From assembly GCA_019054805.1 (NCBI GenBank), contig JAHQIY010000030.1, positions 372,001 to 436,000 of the forward strand: a stretch of DNA of 64,000 nucleotides, written 5' to 3'. The notes beneath the pieces are model-generated. The model worked only from the letters and a program-made list of their open reading frames with translations, was not told the DNA's origin and did no database searches. Shown one piece after another: positions 53,280 through 63,721 of this stretch (within the stretch, counting starts at the first letter, position 1; every line of letters starts with the position of its first letter). The position numbers and the translations under genes are program-made. This stretch comes from Brachionus manjavacas (lineage: Eukaryota > Rotifera > Eurotatoria > Ploima > Brachionidae).

Positions 53280-55115
53280 TCTAATTATTATTTTTTTCCT
53301 CAATTAGTGATGGGAATTAAAAAAAAAATAATTAGTTTAATAAATTTGTTTGTATTTTTCTTTTTTTTTTACTTCTTTCTAATAAAAATTATATTTTGTT
53401 AATATGTGTTAATTATTTCTTTAAATTGATTTTATTCTAATAAATCAGTTCTTATTTTATTAAATTTATGGTATATTATACAATGTTTGTGGTTGAAAAA
53501 TATTCATCGTCATAAATTTGTGGGGAAAAAATATCCTTCAAACAAGCGCTTTATTTTCTTTTGAAATAAGATTCAATAAAAAAAATATTAGGTCAATTAA
53601 ATAATTAATAAGGTAAATTAAATAATTAATATCTAAATTTTTGCATAAAATTTTAAAATTTTTCCAATTAGAAAAAAAAATTATTTAGAATTTTCCTTAA
53701 ATTTGTTGATATAAAAATAACTAAAAATAAATTGGCTAAATAAAATAATGAAAATGCAAAAATTTAGACCTAAATAAATAGGCAATGACAATTAATTATT
53801 TCAAATTTTAAAAATTTGAAATAGAACTTTTCTTAAAAACAGTAAAATTGACTGTTTCAAAAAAACTGTTAATTCTTTTGGTCAAAATACTTTTAAATTT
53901 TATGATCAGATTTATTCTTTTTGAAATTAGGCAAACAAAAAAATTTCCCAAGTAAATTTTACTTTCAATTAAATAAAGAACATATGTAGGTATTTGTTCA
54001 TTGTCGGTTTTTTTAATTTATCAAAACAATCGGTTGAACGTTTCAAAAAGGAAGATTATAATTTAATAATAAAATTTTTTAATTTAAAAATTAAAATTAA
54101 TTAAAAATTTTAGTTAATCGAAACAAAAAAAATTTGATTGTTTAAGATTGTTGAAATAAGATCTAACATCAGCCAAAAAAAGGCCTCTAAAAAATAAATT
54201 TTACCAATTAATTTGGCTTTAAAATTAAGACTGACACCAAAAAAAAAAGTCGAGTTTAGTCAAATGAATTTTTTCAAAAAATTGACATTGAATTTATTTA
54301 CGAGGTCAAATTTTTATTTTAAAATATAGCTTTGGAAATTTTTTAAGCAAGTAATTTAGCTGCTTAATAAAAAGCTATTCAGAAAAAAAAATTATATCAT
54401 TTTATCTTTATTTGACATTCCAACCAGGTAAGTTTAAATAAATTTTTTAATTTAAACAGACCTGTTAATTTTTTTAAAATAATTTAAAGTAATATTTACT
54501 GGATTAATGAAAATTCATCGTCACCTAAAGTAGTTCCTAGAGATCTAAATCTTGTGAAGCTTAAGTTATTTATATTATTTAATTAGATTAATTTTACAAA
54601 TTTTTTTAAGAAATCCGTTTGTTATTTCCACTGAATATTTTATTAAATTTATGACATAGAATGCTTTAGAAATTTATCAAAATGTAACGTAGATATTTTA
54701 TGTCAATTTAAATTAAAGGCAACATTTCGCAATAAAATTTTTGATAAGTTTGACGTAAATTTTATATATAAATACATTTTTTAGAATTTTTGTTTTCAAT
54801 TCGAAACAGATAATTTGCGAAAGTATCGTTTAAATATTCATAAGCTTAAATTAGGCTCTAAATTCATTTTCCCAGAAGTGATGGTTCAAATTACTATTAA
54901 ATAGCTTAATCTCAGCTCACTTGAAGCATATTTTTTTTGCTAATTTTATGGTAATGAAGAATATTTAATTAATAAAAAATATTTACTTGATGAACAGACA
55001 AATTATTTTCTCGTTTTTTTAATTAAACGAATTTCCAAACTAATAAATTTATTTACCGAATAATAATAAAATTTTTTTATCATTCATTTTTATTTTTTTG
55101 ATCAATTCTTTAAAA
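53280..55115. other. AT-rich region without genes, mirror of 13,691-15,530
   Basis: Only small differences from the left arm. No feature seen. Confidence 0.5.
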
Positions 55116-55119
55116 GTCT

Positions 55120-55296
55120 CCACCACAACCAACGAAGCAAAAAGAGTTCAAAGAAAGAAATGAAGAACTCAGAGCCATGGCTGAAGAACTCAATGAACTG
55201 AAGAAGCTTAAAATAAGCGTCAGTCAAACAGATTGTAAAAATAATTTTTTATTAATAGCCAAACAGCGTGAAAAAAAATTGCAAGTCGAAGTATAA
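55120..55296 (+). pseudogene. Coiled-coil coding fragment, right-arm copy
   Basis: PPQPTKQKEFKERNEELRA to KKLQVEV and stop, as in the left arm. Confidence 0.35.
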
Positions 55297-55399
55297 GGAC
55301 AAAAAGTCATAAAAATCAATTTGGCAGACGCTTTAACAGCTAGCTAATCATCAGCCGATTAAGATCAGTGTAATATGGAAGCTGAAGGAAAACAATTTA

Positions 55400-55610
55400 C
55401 CTGTTTTGGGTAAATTGCCGGGAAACCCATTCTTCCAGTGAACGAATTAGCTTTTCCAACCATATCAAAAATTTAACTTTTGGCTTACCACTAAATCAGC
55501 TATTCAACACACTTAATACCACGTTTTATTTTTATTTTAGAAATCAATCTAATAGCTTAACCGCTGCCACCAATGTAGTATAGGACGAGTGTGTCAATAA
55601 TAATCATTTT
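55400..55610 (-). promoter_or_regulatory. Possible retroelement leader / primer-binding site, right-arm copy
   Basis: Mirror of 13,195-13,420 with one change (GGACGAGTG for the equivalent of CACTCGGCC) next to the candidate site. Confidence 0.25.
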
Positions 55611-55645
55611 TCTGCTTTATTATAAAGATATTAACATTTTTTTTT

Positions 55646-56012
55646 CTAAGAGTCAAAATTTATTACTTTTTTTGGTATTTTTTCGCTAAAAACTTTTATC
55701 AAGTAGAAATTTTTTTTAACAATATCAACAATTGAAACTGGTAAGAATCTTTCTTTCTCCTCTGAATCACGTGAATTTCCAAGAGTCACATTTAACTTTC
55801 TAAGACAATTACCTATATCAACATCTTCTGTTCCAGTAAGTGCGCAAGAGCTATTTGTTCGTAAAAGCTCTTTAGCTAGAATTTTGAACGCTTTTCTGCT
55901 AATTACATAACCAGCTCCACCTGATTGATAGCCTTTTTTTGCTAAATGATTAAAATTATACCCGTATGAGACAGGTTTAAGCGGATTCAAATTGAAATAA
56001 TCAATTTTAATT
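55646..56012 (-). pseudogene. C1GALT1-like: Core-1 beta3-galactosyltransferase fragment, right-arm copy
   Basis: Same open frame and blocks as the left-arm copy. The left-specific 450 bp that follows the fragment there is absent, so the retroelement leader lies only about 20 bp from its end. Confidence 0.75.
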
Positions 56013-56019
56013 GATTATT

Positions 56020-56500
56020 AAAATCAATCCGTGCAAAATGATTGGGACGAATATCTGGACCAATGATATTTACTTATAATACAAGCGCTCAAGCGACCAC
56101 AGAATTTAGCCCGTACGAGCTTTTATTCGGACGCAGAGTTTAACTGCCAATTGATTTGTTTTACAAAAGCCTAGAAAATGAAGACATCGAGGAGAGAGAC
56201 AATTGTCCTGTCAATTTACAATTGAATGCTGATGGTTACACAACCAAAATTGGAAAACGTTTTTATCAGTTCTACGAAATGGTTAGAAAAAATAGAGACT
56301 TATGTATGATTAAAGCTAAGATTAACTATGATCGTGTTAATAGGGCAGCTATTTTCAAAATAAATGATAACGTCCTTCTCCTAAACAGCGCTTCTAAAGT
56401 CGGTTTAACTTAAAAGTCGAGTGAAAAGTGGCGCGGACTTTTAACTATCATTGAGAATGTCAACGACTTAAATTATCGTATACAGTGTTTTTCAAAATCC
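56020..56500 (+). pseudogene. Gypsy element B integrase, right-arm copy, pol tail deleted
   Basis: Carries the TTEFSPYELLF and KIGKRFYQFYEMVRKN blocks (Tyr for Asn relative to left). The frame is lost at NVNDLNYRIQCFSK, where the sequence jumps to the region just upstream of the RING ORF. The AT-hook-like tail is missing. Confidence 0.75.
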
Positions 56501-56564
56501 TTTATAAATAATTATACAAGTTACTCTTTACTCAAAAAAAAAAAAAAAAAAAAAAATTGTAAAA

Positions 56565-57036
56565 ATGTCTAACCTTCCAAGTTTCGTTTTTAATGAAAAA
56601 ATAGCATACAAAAAGACGGTTAAAGAGATAATTAGTATTGAAAAAATCCATCCAATTATTTACCCGGAAATAATTATCAGGAAGGTTCCCAAAAGCGCTA
56701 ATTTCATAGAAATTAAAGAAGCTATTGACCCAATAAAAGACCTTTCTACGCAAAGAGCGCTACGAAAAATTTAAACAAGAAAACCCGGAAAAATGTTTTG
56801 GAGTCGAAGTAACTTAGTAATATCGACTTTGAACATCCAGCTATAAGGTCAGTTGCGCGACTCTCTTGCCAGGTGTGTTTAATAACACCACACACGTGCA
56901 TGATGTCTAATTTTGTTCAGTTGGACTGTGGTCACTTAACGTGCCAAGAGTGTCAGAAAAATCTTCAAATGTTTTCAGATTCAAAATTCAACTGTTTAAT
57001 GTGTAGGAAAGAAGCTCCACTTGCTATAAGATTATA
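56565..57036 (+). pseudogene. RING-finger ORF, right-arm copy
   Basis: The 69-codon N-terminal frame and the C3HC4 RING (CQVC...LDCGHLTCQEC...CLMC) as in the left arm, with the same frame change between them. The LTR-like segment follows about 105 bp later. Confidence 0.6.
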
Positions 57037-57141
57037 ACTGTACGACAGTGACCCATCGACACTTACGAAACAACCAGTGAGAAAAATAGACGAGGGAGAT
57101 TATGGAAACGTCGCCGGAGCTCCTTCTTCAGGGAAGGAAGT

Positions 57142-57385
57142 TGTGTTGCAGTCGTCATCTTAAAAATACAACATTCATGTTTAAGACTGAAATATGACTG
57201 CTGAAAAGCGCTTCTAATCTGCAGCATCACAGTTATCAAGCTTCAAACATGTTTTAGCTTTGACTTGTTCTTTTTTTAGGTTTATTGTTATTATTCACGG
57301 CAACGAGAAGTACTGAATAAAGAGATTGCCCCAAATCTTCCTTTCAATTTATTAATTTAGCTCTTGCTTAGTCTCGGTCATAACA
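57142..57385 (+). repeat. Candidate 3' LTR of gypsy B, right-arm copy
   Basis: TGTGTTGCAG ... GGTCATAACA after GGGAAGGAAG. Same as the left arm. Confidence 0.4.
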
Positions 57386-57414
57386 CTATTGTTATTAACC
57401 TAAATAATTGCACG

Positions 57415-57780
57415 TGTTTGTCCGGATCTGTTAGGATCGAGTGGTTCGCGGTTATAACACAAATAATAAAAAAAGTTTTAAAATAATAATTATAATAACT
57501 TTATTTATAAAAGGCCACTTCTAGCCTATGTTTTCATTGGAATTGTGTTAATTTTGTTCACGTTGTGATTAATTGAGATATCTATTTTTCATAGATTGAC
57601 TCTGACTTTTAAAATGAGAACGCATATGTTTTACACGTGACAGTAAATCCCAATAAGATTTGTCTGGATCAGTTAGGATCTAGTGGTTCGCGGTTAAAAC
57701 ACAAATAAAAAAAGGAATTATAGAATAACAATAAAAATAACTTTATTAATAAATGGCCACTTCTAGCCTAAACAAATACT
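57415..57780. repeat. Pair of ~110 bp direct repeats, right-arm copy
   Basis: Copies at about 57,418 and 57,660 with GATC(C/T)GTTAGGATC and TGGTTCGCGGTT, then an A-rich tail and GGCCACTTCTAGCC. Confidence 0.55.
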
Positions 57781-57925
57781 AAGGAATACAAAAATATATA
57801 AAGGAAAAAAAAAGTGTAAATAATAATAATATTAATCCTCAAGTCTAATGTTATACACCGAGTCTAATACTAGCAATATGCTACGCATATTAGGTCATTG
57901 TGTTACACTGTGAAACTAAAGACTT

Positions 57926-58205
57926 AAAAGTTGGCTTGAGTCGGTGTTGTAGTTATTGAGAGAACTTCAACACTATTAAAAAATGACTTCAAGATGCTCA
58001 AGATGTGATATCAATTTTTAGAGAATTTTATCCTTATTAATTGTTTAAATGGGATGATTTTCGCAGGAGTTATGTTAAAAAAACAACAAAAATTTTAAGA
58101 TTAAATGAAAAAATGAAAATTCAGATTCAATGATCGTTTTTTCGAAAATCTTTCGACCAGAATTAGATTTGTTACTAAAGACTTAAAAGTTGGCTTGAGT
58201 CGGCT
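57926..58205. repeat. 29 bp direct repeats flanking 230 bp, right-arm copy
   Basis: ACTAAAGACTTAAAAGTTGG and CTTGAGTCGG at both ends, as in the left arm. Confidence 0.6.
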
Positions 58206-58640
58206 TGCTCCTCCCGTAGTCGGCGCTCAATGTGGGCAATAAGGCCTTCCTGGAATTCCAAGGTGTGATTTTTCCTCTCGTGGTACTTTGCTTTTTCGGC
58301 GTGGTACCAGATCGGCTTGTCTTTTTGGTCCACTACGGTTTTCGTGAACCATGTGCAGCTCCTGACTCGATGTCGTTTAGCTTGGCCAGGAGTTTTCGAC
58401 CTTCGAACGTTAGGCTATTAATAAATTCGACCGCTTCGCCGTTTCGGTCCGTTCTTTCCATTAGATAGAACGCTATGTCGGTATTCCTGTCTTTCTAGGT
58501 CTTTCAGGTAGTCTACAAGTCCCAGTTTTCCAGACCCTGCCGGATGATCACCTTATTGATGAAGATCTTTCCGTTCTCTTTCGGTCTCCTTCTAGCACCT
58601 AATATATCGGACGTATATATCAAAGATCGGGTTAGCTTTT
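58190..58640 (-). pseudogene. Degenerate higher-GC coding remnant, right-arm copy
   Basis: Mirror of 9,000-9,455. The plus-strand ORF at 58,232-58,468 is antisense to it. Confidence 0.3.
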
Positions 58641-58859
58641 GCAATTTGCTTTACTTTTACTTGATTTGTGGAATTTTTTTTATTTCACTGACTTTTTTTT
58701 TTTTTTTAAATTTGAAATTTTAAAATATTAAATTTGAAATTTGAAATTTATGTTTAAAGATTATAAATTTTAAACGTTGTTATTATCGACAACAATTTTG
58801 TCAGATAATTGCATTAATTTAGTATGTTTATACTGGCCATGGCCTCCTTACAATGAGGT

Positions 58860-60360
58860 TCTTCTCAGATGCCTCTCCTCCCCTTTATATTTTTCTTTTT
58901 TTTTAATAATTTTTTATTAAATAATATATAAATAGTAACTTTAATAAACCAGACGATCAGGTGGCTTCGACTGACGACTAGATCTTCGAAGTACCTCACT
59001 AGTTTAAGGCTCCGGTTTTTTTTCTTTTTGATTTTTCTATCTAATCCGACGTCTGAATCAATTTCACTTGAAGACATATCTCCTGTGGTTAAAGGGTGCT
59101 TATTGGTCGTGTCCGTGACACTTTGTTCAGGCTCATTTCAATTTTCCCTTCTCTTCCGCCTTGGGTTTTTTAAATTTTTGGTGTAATTTACTCTTTTGTT
59201 TATAGGACTATTCTTCTGGTTCTTCTATTACTGTAGGTTGGCTATGTTCACTGTGGATTTTTATAAAATAATCACAATTGTTTTTTTTTTTGCCAGCAAT
59301 TATTTTTGTGAAAAATAATGTGTTTATGTGTAATTTAATTTTTTATTCTTTGTCGCCATTTGGTAGCACTTTTCCAGTTACATCTTAAGCTCTTGAATCA
59401 CTTTTCCAGTCATCGTTGTCTTCCAATACTATTACTTAAACGTGCTCATACATTATTTTATACTCATTTAAAATCTTTTCTCTTTCGAGCAGGTCATTTG
59501 GTGGTATAATTAGGTCGATTGAAATTTTGGGCCTTAGACCGAGCAATATTACAAAAGGTGTTTGGCCAGTTGCAATATGTCTCCTTTTATTGTAAGCATG
59601 TGCTAGTTTATTTGAGTTTAGATTTCAACTCATTTGGTCGTCATCAACAAATGTTGCAATCATTTTCTTAACTGTTTTTACTGTAACCTCACTTTGAACT
59701 TCAAATTGTGGGTAGAATGGAGTTGTTTTTAACTTCCGTATGTCTAAATCCTCATACACCAGGTATAAAAGCTTTGATTGATATTGTTTCCGCCGTCTGA
59801 TAATATTGATAATAAGACATTAATTATAAACTTTTAGTAGAATTGTGAAAAAATTTTTTCTAGGTTCAATTTTTTTAATTTAAAAACTTAAATTAATCTC
59901 AAAAATTTGTGTATTTTTCAAGTATTTGTGAAAAATTGTATATCTCTTTCTATATCTCGTTGGACATGATGAATCTTCTGAAAAAGAATTCCATTCTGAT
60001 TCTAGAAGTATTGCGAGGCGCATTAATTAATAAGATATTGATAATATTAATAACATAGTCACGTATTCTATATATATTTTTTAAACAAGAATTTATCAGC
60101 ATGTAAGTGTGTGCTAAAAGTGTAGGTAATATTTTAATTTTCAACAAAAAGAAGCGTTAATTATCCTTTTTTGTATGATTCATCATCAATTCCAATGATA
60201 CGGATAACTGTTGCTGTTACAATGAGGTTTCGGAAAACCATAAGAGATGTGGCTATGTTTCTATTAAATGATCATTTTGGTCATATTGTTCAGGATCAAA
60301 TTCAATCAAAATACGATGAGCCTTTTTAGTGTTTAGCTTTTGATAAGATTTACCAAAAAT
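58860..60360 (-). pseudogene. Gypsy A integrase and pol tail, right-arm copy
   Basis: As 7,290-8,763, including the purine tract and TG start near 58,860-58,890 on the minus strand. Confidence 0.65.
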
Positions 60361-60369
60361 AATTATTTT

Positions 60370-61495
60370 CGTTTTTATTTGGTTTTATATTTAGTTAATG
60401 TTAACGTTTCCAACTATTTTTAAGATTTTAGTTTAGTTATAATTGTAAATAATAAATATCTTTTTTGCTATATTTTTCTAATTTTTATCCAAGCCTACTT
60501 TGTTAAAATTTTATGAAATCGTCAACAATAGCAAAATAAATAGCTTTAAAAGTCAAAAAAACAATTAAAGTTACGTTGATAAAACCTTTACGCTTTTTTT
60601 TTCTCGATCAAAAATTCCGCACATTTTTCGAAAGTGTCTAAATCGCAGAATTTCCGCTAATTAGTAACCGATTTTGCGGAAAACATTTAAAAAAAAACCT
60701 AAAAAATTCTTGGATTATTGGAAGTTGAGTTTTGAGTCGGTACATAAGGCACTTTTTTCTGCGCTTTATATTATTTTTCTAAATAAATAAAAAAAATTTC
60801 AAGACACATTGAGAACATTAGAAAAGTTTAAATTCTAAACTTTTGGGTTGGATTGTGTGAATTTAAATAGTTAACAAGATTTTGAATTTGGGAAAAACTC
60901 AGGTGCAGGTGGACGTAAAAACCGTGGCCATGTAGCTTATTCAATTTCTCCTAATTTGATAGACATTCAAAAATCAAGCATATTAAAGAACTAGTCACAA
61001 ATGAACTTCAACATTAAATTGCTGATATTTTAAGTGGGAAAGAATTAATATCAGCAAGTAAGTGAGTGCTAAAAGTGTGGGTAATATTTTAATTTAAAAC
61101 AAAAAAGAAGCGTTAATTATCCTTTTTTCCCTCATTTAAAAAATTGGATACGAAAATCAGAATCAAGACAACTAATCAAACTCAGGCAGGATTATGAAGA
61201 TTTACAAAATTAAAATTTAATTAGTTAAATTAAGAATTAAGTAATTTGAATCCTAGCCTACTATGTTAAAATTTTATGAAATCGTCAAAAATAGCAAAAT
61301 AAATGGCTTCGAATTAAGAAATAAATCAAATAAAATATTAAGTAACTATTCTATTATATCTAGTTAATAATTAAAATTATCTTTTATTTTAATTGTTCTT
61401 TCTATGAAGTTATTTATCTTATGGCTTAGCATTGAATCATTAATGTCATTGTAATTTTTAAGACAAACATCTTTTAAAGATTAAGCAAAGCCGTT
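60370..61495. other. AT-rich region with TTCCGC repeat and dispersed motifs, mirror of 6,140-7,280
   Basis: Holds the TTCCGC repeat (60,600-60,775), the short GKNSGAGGRKNRG-type frame (60,870-60,990) and the GTCATTGTAATTTTTAAGAC repeat (61,445-61,470). No gene. Confidence 0.45.
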
Positions 61496-61511
61496 TTTTA
61501 TTGCAATTTAG

Positions 61512-61691
61512 GGGAAAATTCTTTTAAGTCGAATAATAAACAAAGATGAAGATGAAGGTGAAGAACTTTATTTAACAGTTGAAATTATACTCTCAGATGG
61601 TCAATATCAAATACTTAAACAATTTCTAATATTTACTAAATCTTTGTTAAATATTTCAATTAATATTTTAGATAAAAATAAAGATTTTATG
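61512..61691 (+). pseudogene. Gene X first exon, right-arm copy, cut at the arm boundary
   Basis: The frame with INKDEDEGEELYLTVEI and SDGQYQILKQFL is open to KNKDF, then reads MQ and stop because the following sequence is the unrelated right flank. A potential splice acceptor (CAATTTAG) precedes it. Confidence 0.4.
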
Positions 61692-62498
61692 CAATGATAA
61701 ATAATCGTTTTACTTAGCTTTTTAAGATCAATAGTTTCTTTTTTTACTAAAATAGAGTGGCAAATAGTTAAATATTCCAACATTTCAATTTGATTAAATC
61801 CAAACATGCGTTCATGAAGATTAGCCCATGAAAAATCAGTGACCAAAAAAGCTGGTTTTTTAAAAAAACTGTTTCGCTTAGCCACCAGGAGAATTTTCGA
61901 TAATTTTAGTCCAATACTTACGTTGTCATTTTGACTGCTATCGGATTTGATTCAAAATCGTGAATAAAACCTTGTGTCCCTTTTTTATAGTTACGAAGAA
62001 AGTAGTCAAAAAACAATTAAATAGTTGCATCAGAATCAATCCTCATTTCGTTACTTAATTGAAGTCGATGTTTGAAAAGGCTTTTTAATTTTCTCGCATT
62101 CTCATATAATATATTATTCGTATCTTGTTCATCTTTAAAAATGAATTGTTTTGTTAAAGTAAATTTAAATAGAGTAAAATTACTGAAAAATGCTCTCTCA
62201 GATAAGAAGTTTTGAACTCCTTTAGCCGTAATTTCGCTTTGGATTAAACTTCGTTTCTCCCCTTTTAACTGCAATTTAGGAATCGTAACATTTTCTTAGC
62301 AGTTTTTTCCATTACAATCAAAACAAAAGGTAATTCCACAATTTGTTGCAGGTTTTGTTTTAATAAATCGATCAATTTCGTTTTTACAAGCGATACAATT
62401 AATACTTCCACGCCAATAAAAATGACCAGGGAGTAAGATTTTTGATGTGGTAAAAGAATTATTAGTATTTTATTAGAAGCTACATTTAATTCCAACAT
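61692..62498 (-). pseudogene. Transposase-like pseudogene truncated by the arm boundary
   Basis: Minus-strand order: PGHFYWRGSINCIACKNEID, a cysteine-rich block with NCGITFCFDCNGKNC, then KRSLIQSEITAKGVQNFLSE, then RIDSDATI, GFIHDFESNPIAVKMTT, and finally KKPAFLVTDFSWANLHERM with QIEMLEYLTICHSIL. The blocks resemble a repeated invertebrate transposase-like family in which a VTDFSWALxH block carries an acidic catalytic residue (my recollection, not checked). Stops and frame changes inactivate it. The frame runs straight into the giant repeat at 61,691, so its C-terminus is lost there. Confidence 0.55.
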
Positions 62499-62519
62499 TT
62501 ATGAGTCTCTTTGAAATCA

Positions 62520-62785
62520 ATTGATTTGCTGAAGTCAAAATCTCGGTCGTGTTGATTTTGAAATACTCTGCTGCATATTAAGCCACTCGATATTATTGAA
62601 ATAAATTTGAATTTTATTATCGGTAATCAAACCTGAGGCGTTTTGATGAGAGAAGGCTTTTGATAATACTTTCGTCCTGAAATGTCCCGCTTCTTTTTTA
62701 TTTTGTATAAAAAATCACAGGAGGTGTTTTACTAGTAGAACCATAAATATCCGCAATTTTTTTTTAAATGGCTTTATCTCGAAAT
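62520..62785 (-). pseudogene. Coding remnant, unrecognised
   Basis: Minus frames contain LDGGFRDKA, KKIADIYGSTSKTPPVIFYT and, one frame over, SHQNASGLITDNKIQIYFNN with IEWLNMQQSI. The stretches read like protein but are broken by stops and a shift. It lies between the transposase-like and the JAMM-like remnants on the same strand. No family assigned. Confidence 0.3.
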
Positions 62786-62790
62786 CCTCC

Positions 62791-62838
62791 ATCAAGATCA
62801 GTTAGATTATGTTAAAACATAATCTAACTGATCTTGAT
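62791..62838. repeat. Perfect 23 bp-arm hairpin
   Basis: ATCAAGATCAGTTAGATTAT plus GTT, two A, then the exact reverse complement. It lies inside the coding remnants just upstream (minus strand) of the DGGFRDKA block and duplicates that coding edge in inverted form. Confidence 0.85.
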
Positions 62839-62984
62839 TATGATTAAAATTTTATATTAGTTTAAACAAATACTTAATTTTAAAAAATTTATGTTAGACT
62901 TTTCGAAATCTGCTAGATAGTTTTCGACTATATTCCACAGAAATGCTTTGGCAATTATGAGAAAAACTGAAATATTCGAAATAA

Positions 62985-63406
62985 CATCACAAATTTTTTC
63001 TTATTTCATCCAATTGTTGATTAGAAAAAATAAATGTTTGAAATATTAAGTTGACTTGTTCAGAAAAGATAATTTCCTGAGTGTCAGCTTCATAATGAAA
63101 GGCTGCTTTCAGGAAATTTTCAATATCGATCGGCGATTGAAATGCGTCAAAATGAATTTTAATTTCATTTTCGTCAAACTATCCTTGATAGTTATTTTTC
63201 CTGATATTCGACGAAATTGGATGCGTATGCCATGAAAATTGATCATCGGATATAGTAAATATCGGAATTGATTCCAGGAACAGTGTTTCTGGACTTCCGT
63301 TTTGAATACTAGTGATATTTCCTGTATCTAATTCGAAAACACCACCCATTTCATAGGATAAATGCATTTGTGGATCATTAATTATATTAGATATATGGAT
63401 GGACAT
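62985..63406 (-). pseudogene. JAMM/MPN-like metalloprotease domain remnant
   Basis: Frame from 63,406: a short N-terminus, GGVFELDTGNI, TLFLESIPIFTIS, then FSWHTHPISSNIRKNNYQG, a TAG stop at 63,179, and in the same frame FDENEIKIHFDAFQSPIDIE followed by NFLKAAFHYEAD. HTHP followed after an insert by S-x-x-D (SPID) is the zinc-binding signature of JAMM/MPN+ isopeptidases and related viral proteins; these usually cut ubiquitin-like or polyprotein links. The spacing between the two parts is longer than in proteasomal members. Dead because of the internal stop unless that is read through. Confidence 0.5.
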
Positions 63407-63529
63407 TTTTGGTTTAAATTTCTAATTTTCTAAAAATAAAGTAGAATAATTAATAATTTAAGATAAATTATATTCAAAAACCATAAAATTTATTTATTTA
63501 CAAAGCGGTCACTAATTTTTTTTTTAAAT

Positions 63530-63721
63530 TTAAATTTCTAAATAATTTTCACGAATAAAAGGCGGAGGAAGGAAAAACTCCTTTCTGTTGACAAATAAGG
63601 ATTGAGTGAATTTAGCCATTTCCTTGGGAATTATCGAATTAAAATTGTAAAACAATTTAGATAGAAATTGAGATGACTCTTTATCCAACAAAAAACTAGA
63701 CATAAATTTATTTTGATTCAA
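63530..63721 (-). CDS. 63-codon ORF, unrecognised
   Basis: Starts MNQNKFMSSFLLDKESSQFL and has FTQSLFVNRKEFFLPPPF near the end. It is protein-like in composition, on the same strand and about 125 bp upstream of the JAMM-like frame, so the two may belong to one mobile element or virus-derived cluster. No homologue recognised. Confidence 0.3.
   Translation of the reverse strand: MNQNKFMSSFLLDKESSQFLSKLFYNFNSIIPKEMAKFTQSLFVNRKEFFLPPPFIRENYLEI

Larger units (their letters stand above)
42141..61691. repeat. Right arm of the giant inverted duplication
   Basis: Reverse complement of 5,950-26,603, about 19.6 kb. Shorter because of two deletions or absences near 55,630 and 56,500. TTCCGC repeats lie at 42,510-42,600, 43,050-43,235, 44,660-44,830 and 60,600-60,775. 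Outer end lies within the first gene X exon. Confidence 0.9.

Noticed and set aside
5950-61691. Whole palindrome as a pure assembly artefact
   Set aside because: Two indels of 0.45 and 0.72 kb, private frameshifts in calpain, ACC and genes Y and Z, and different spacers argue that the copies are distinct sequences. It is kept as a caveat because it cannot be excluded from sequence alone.
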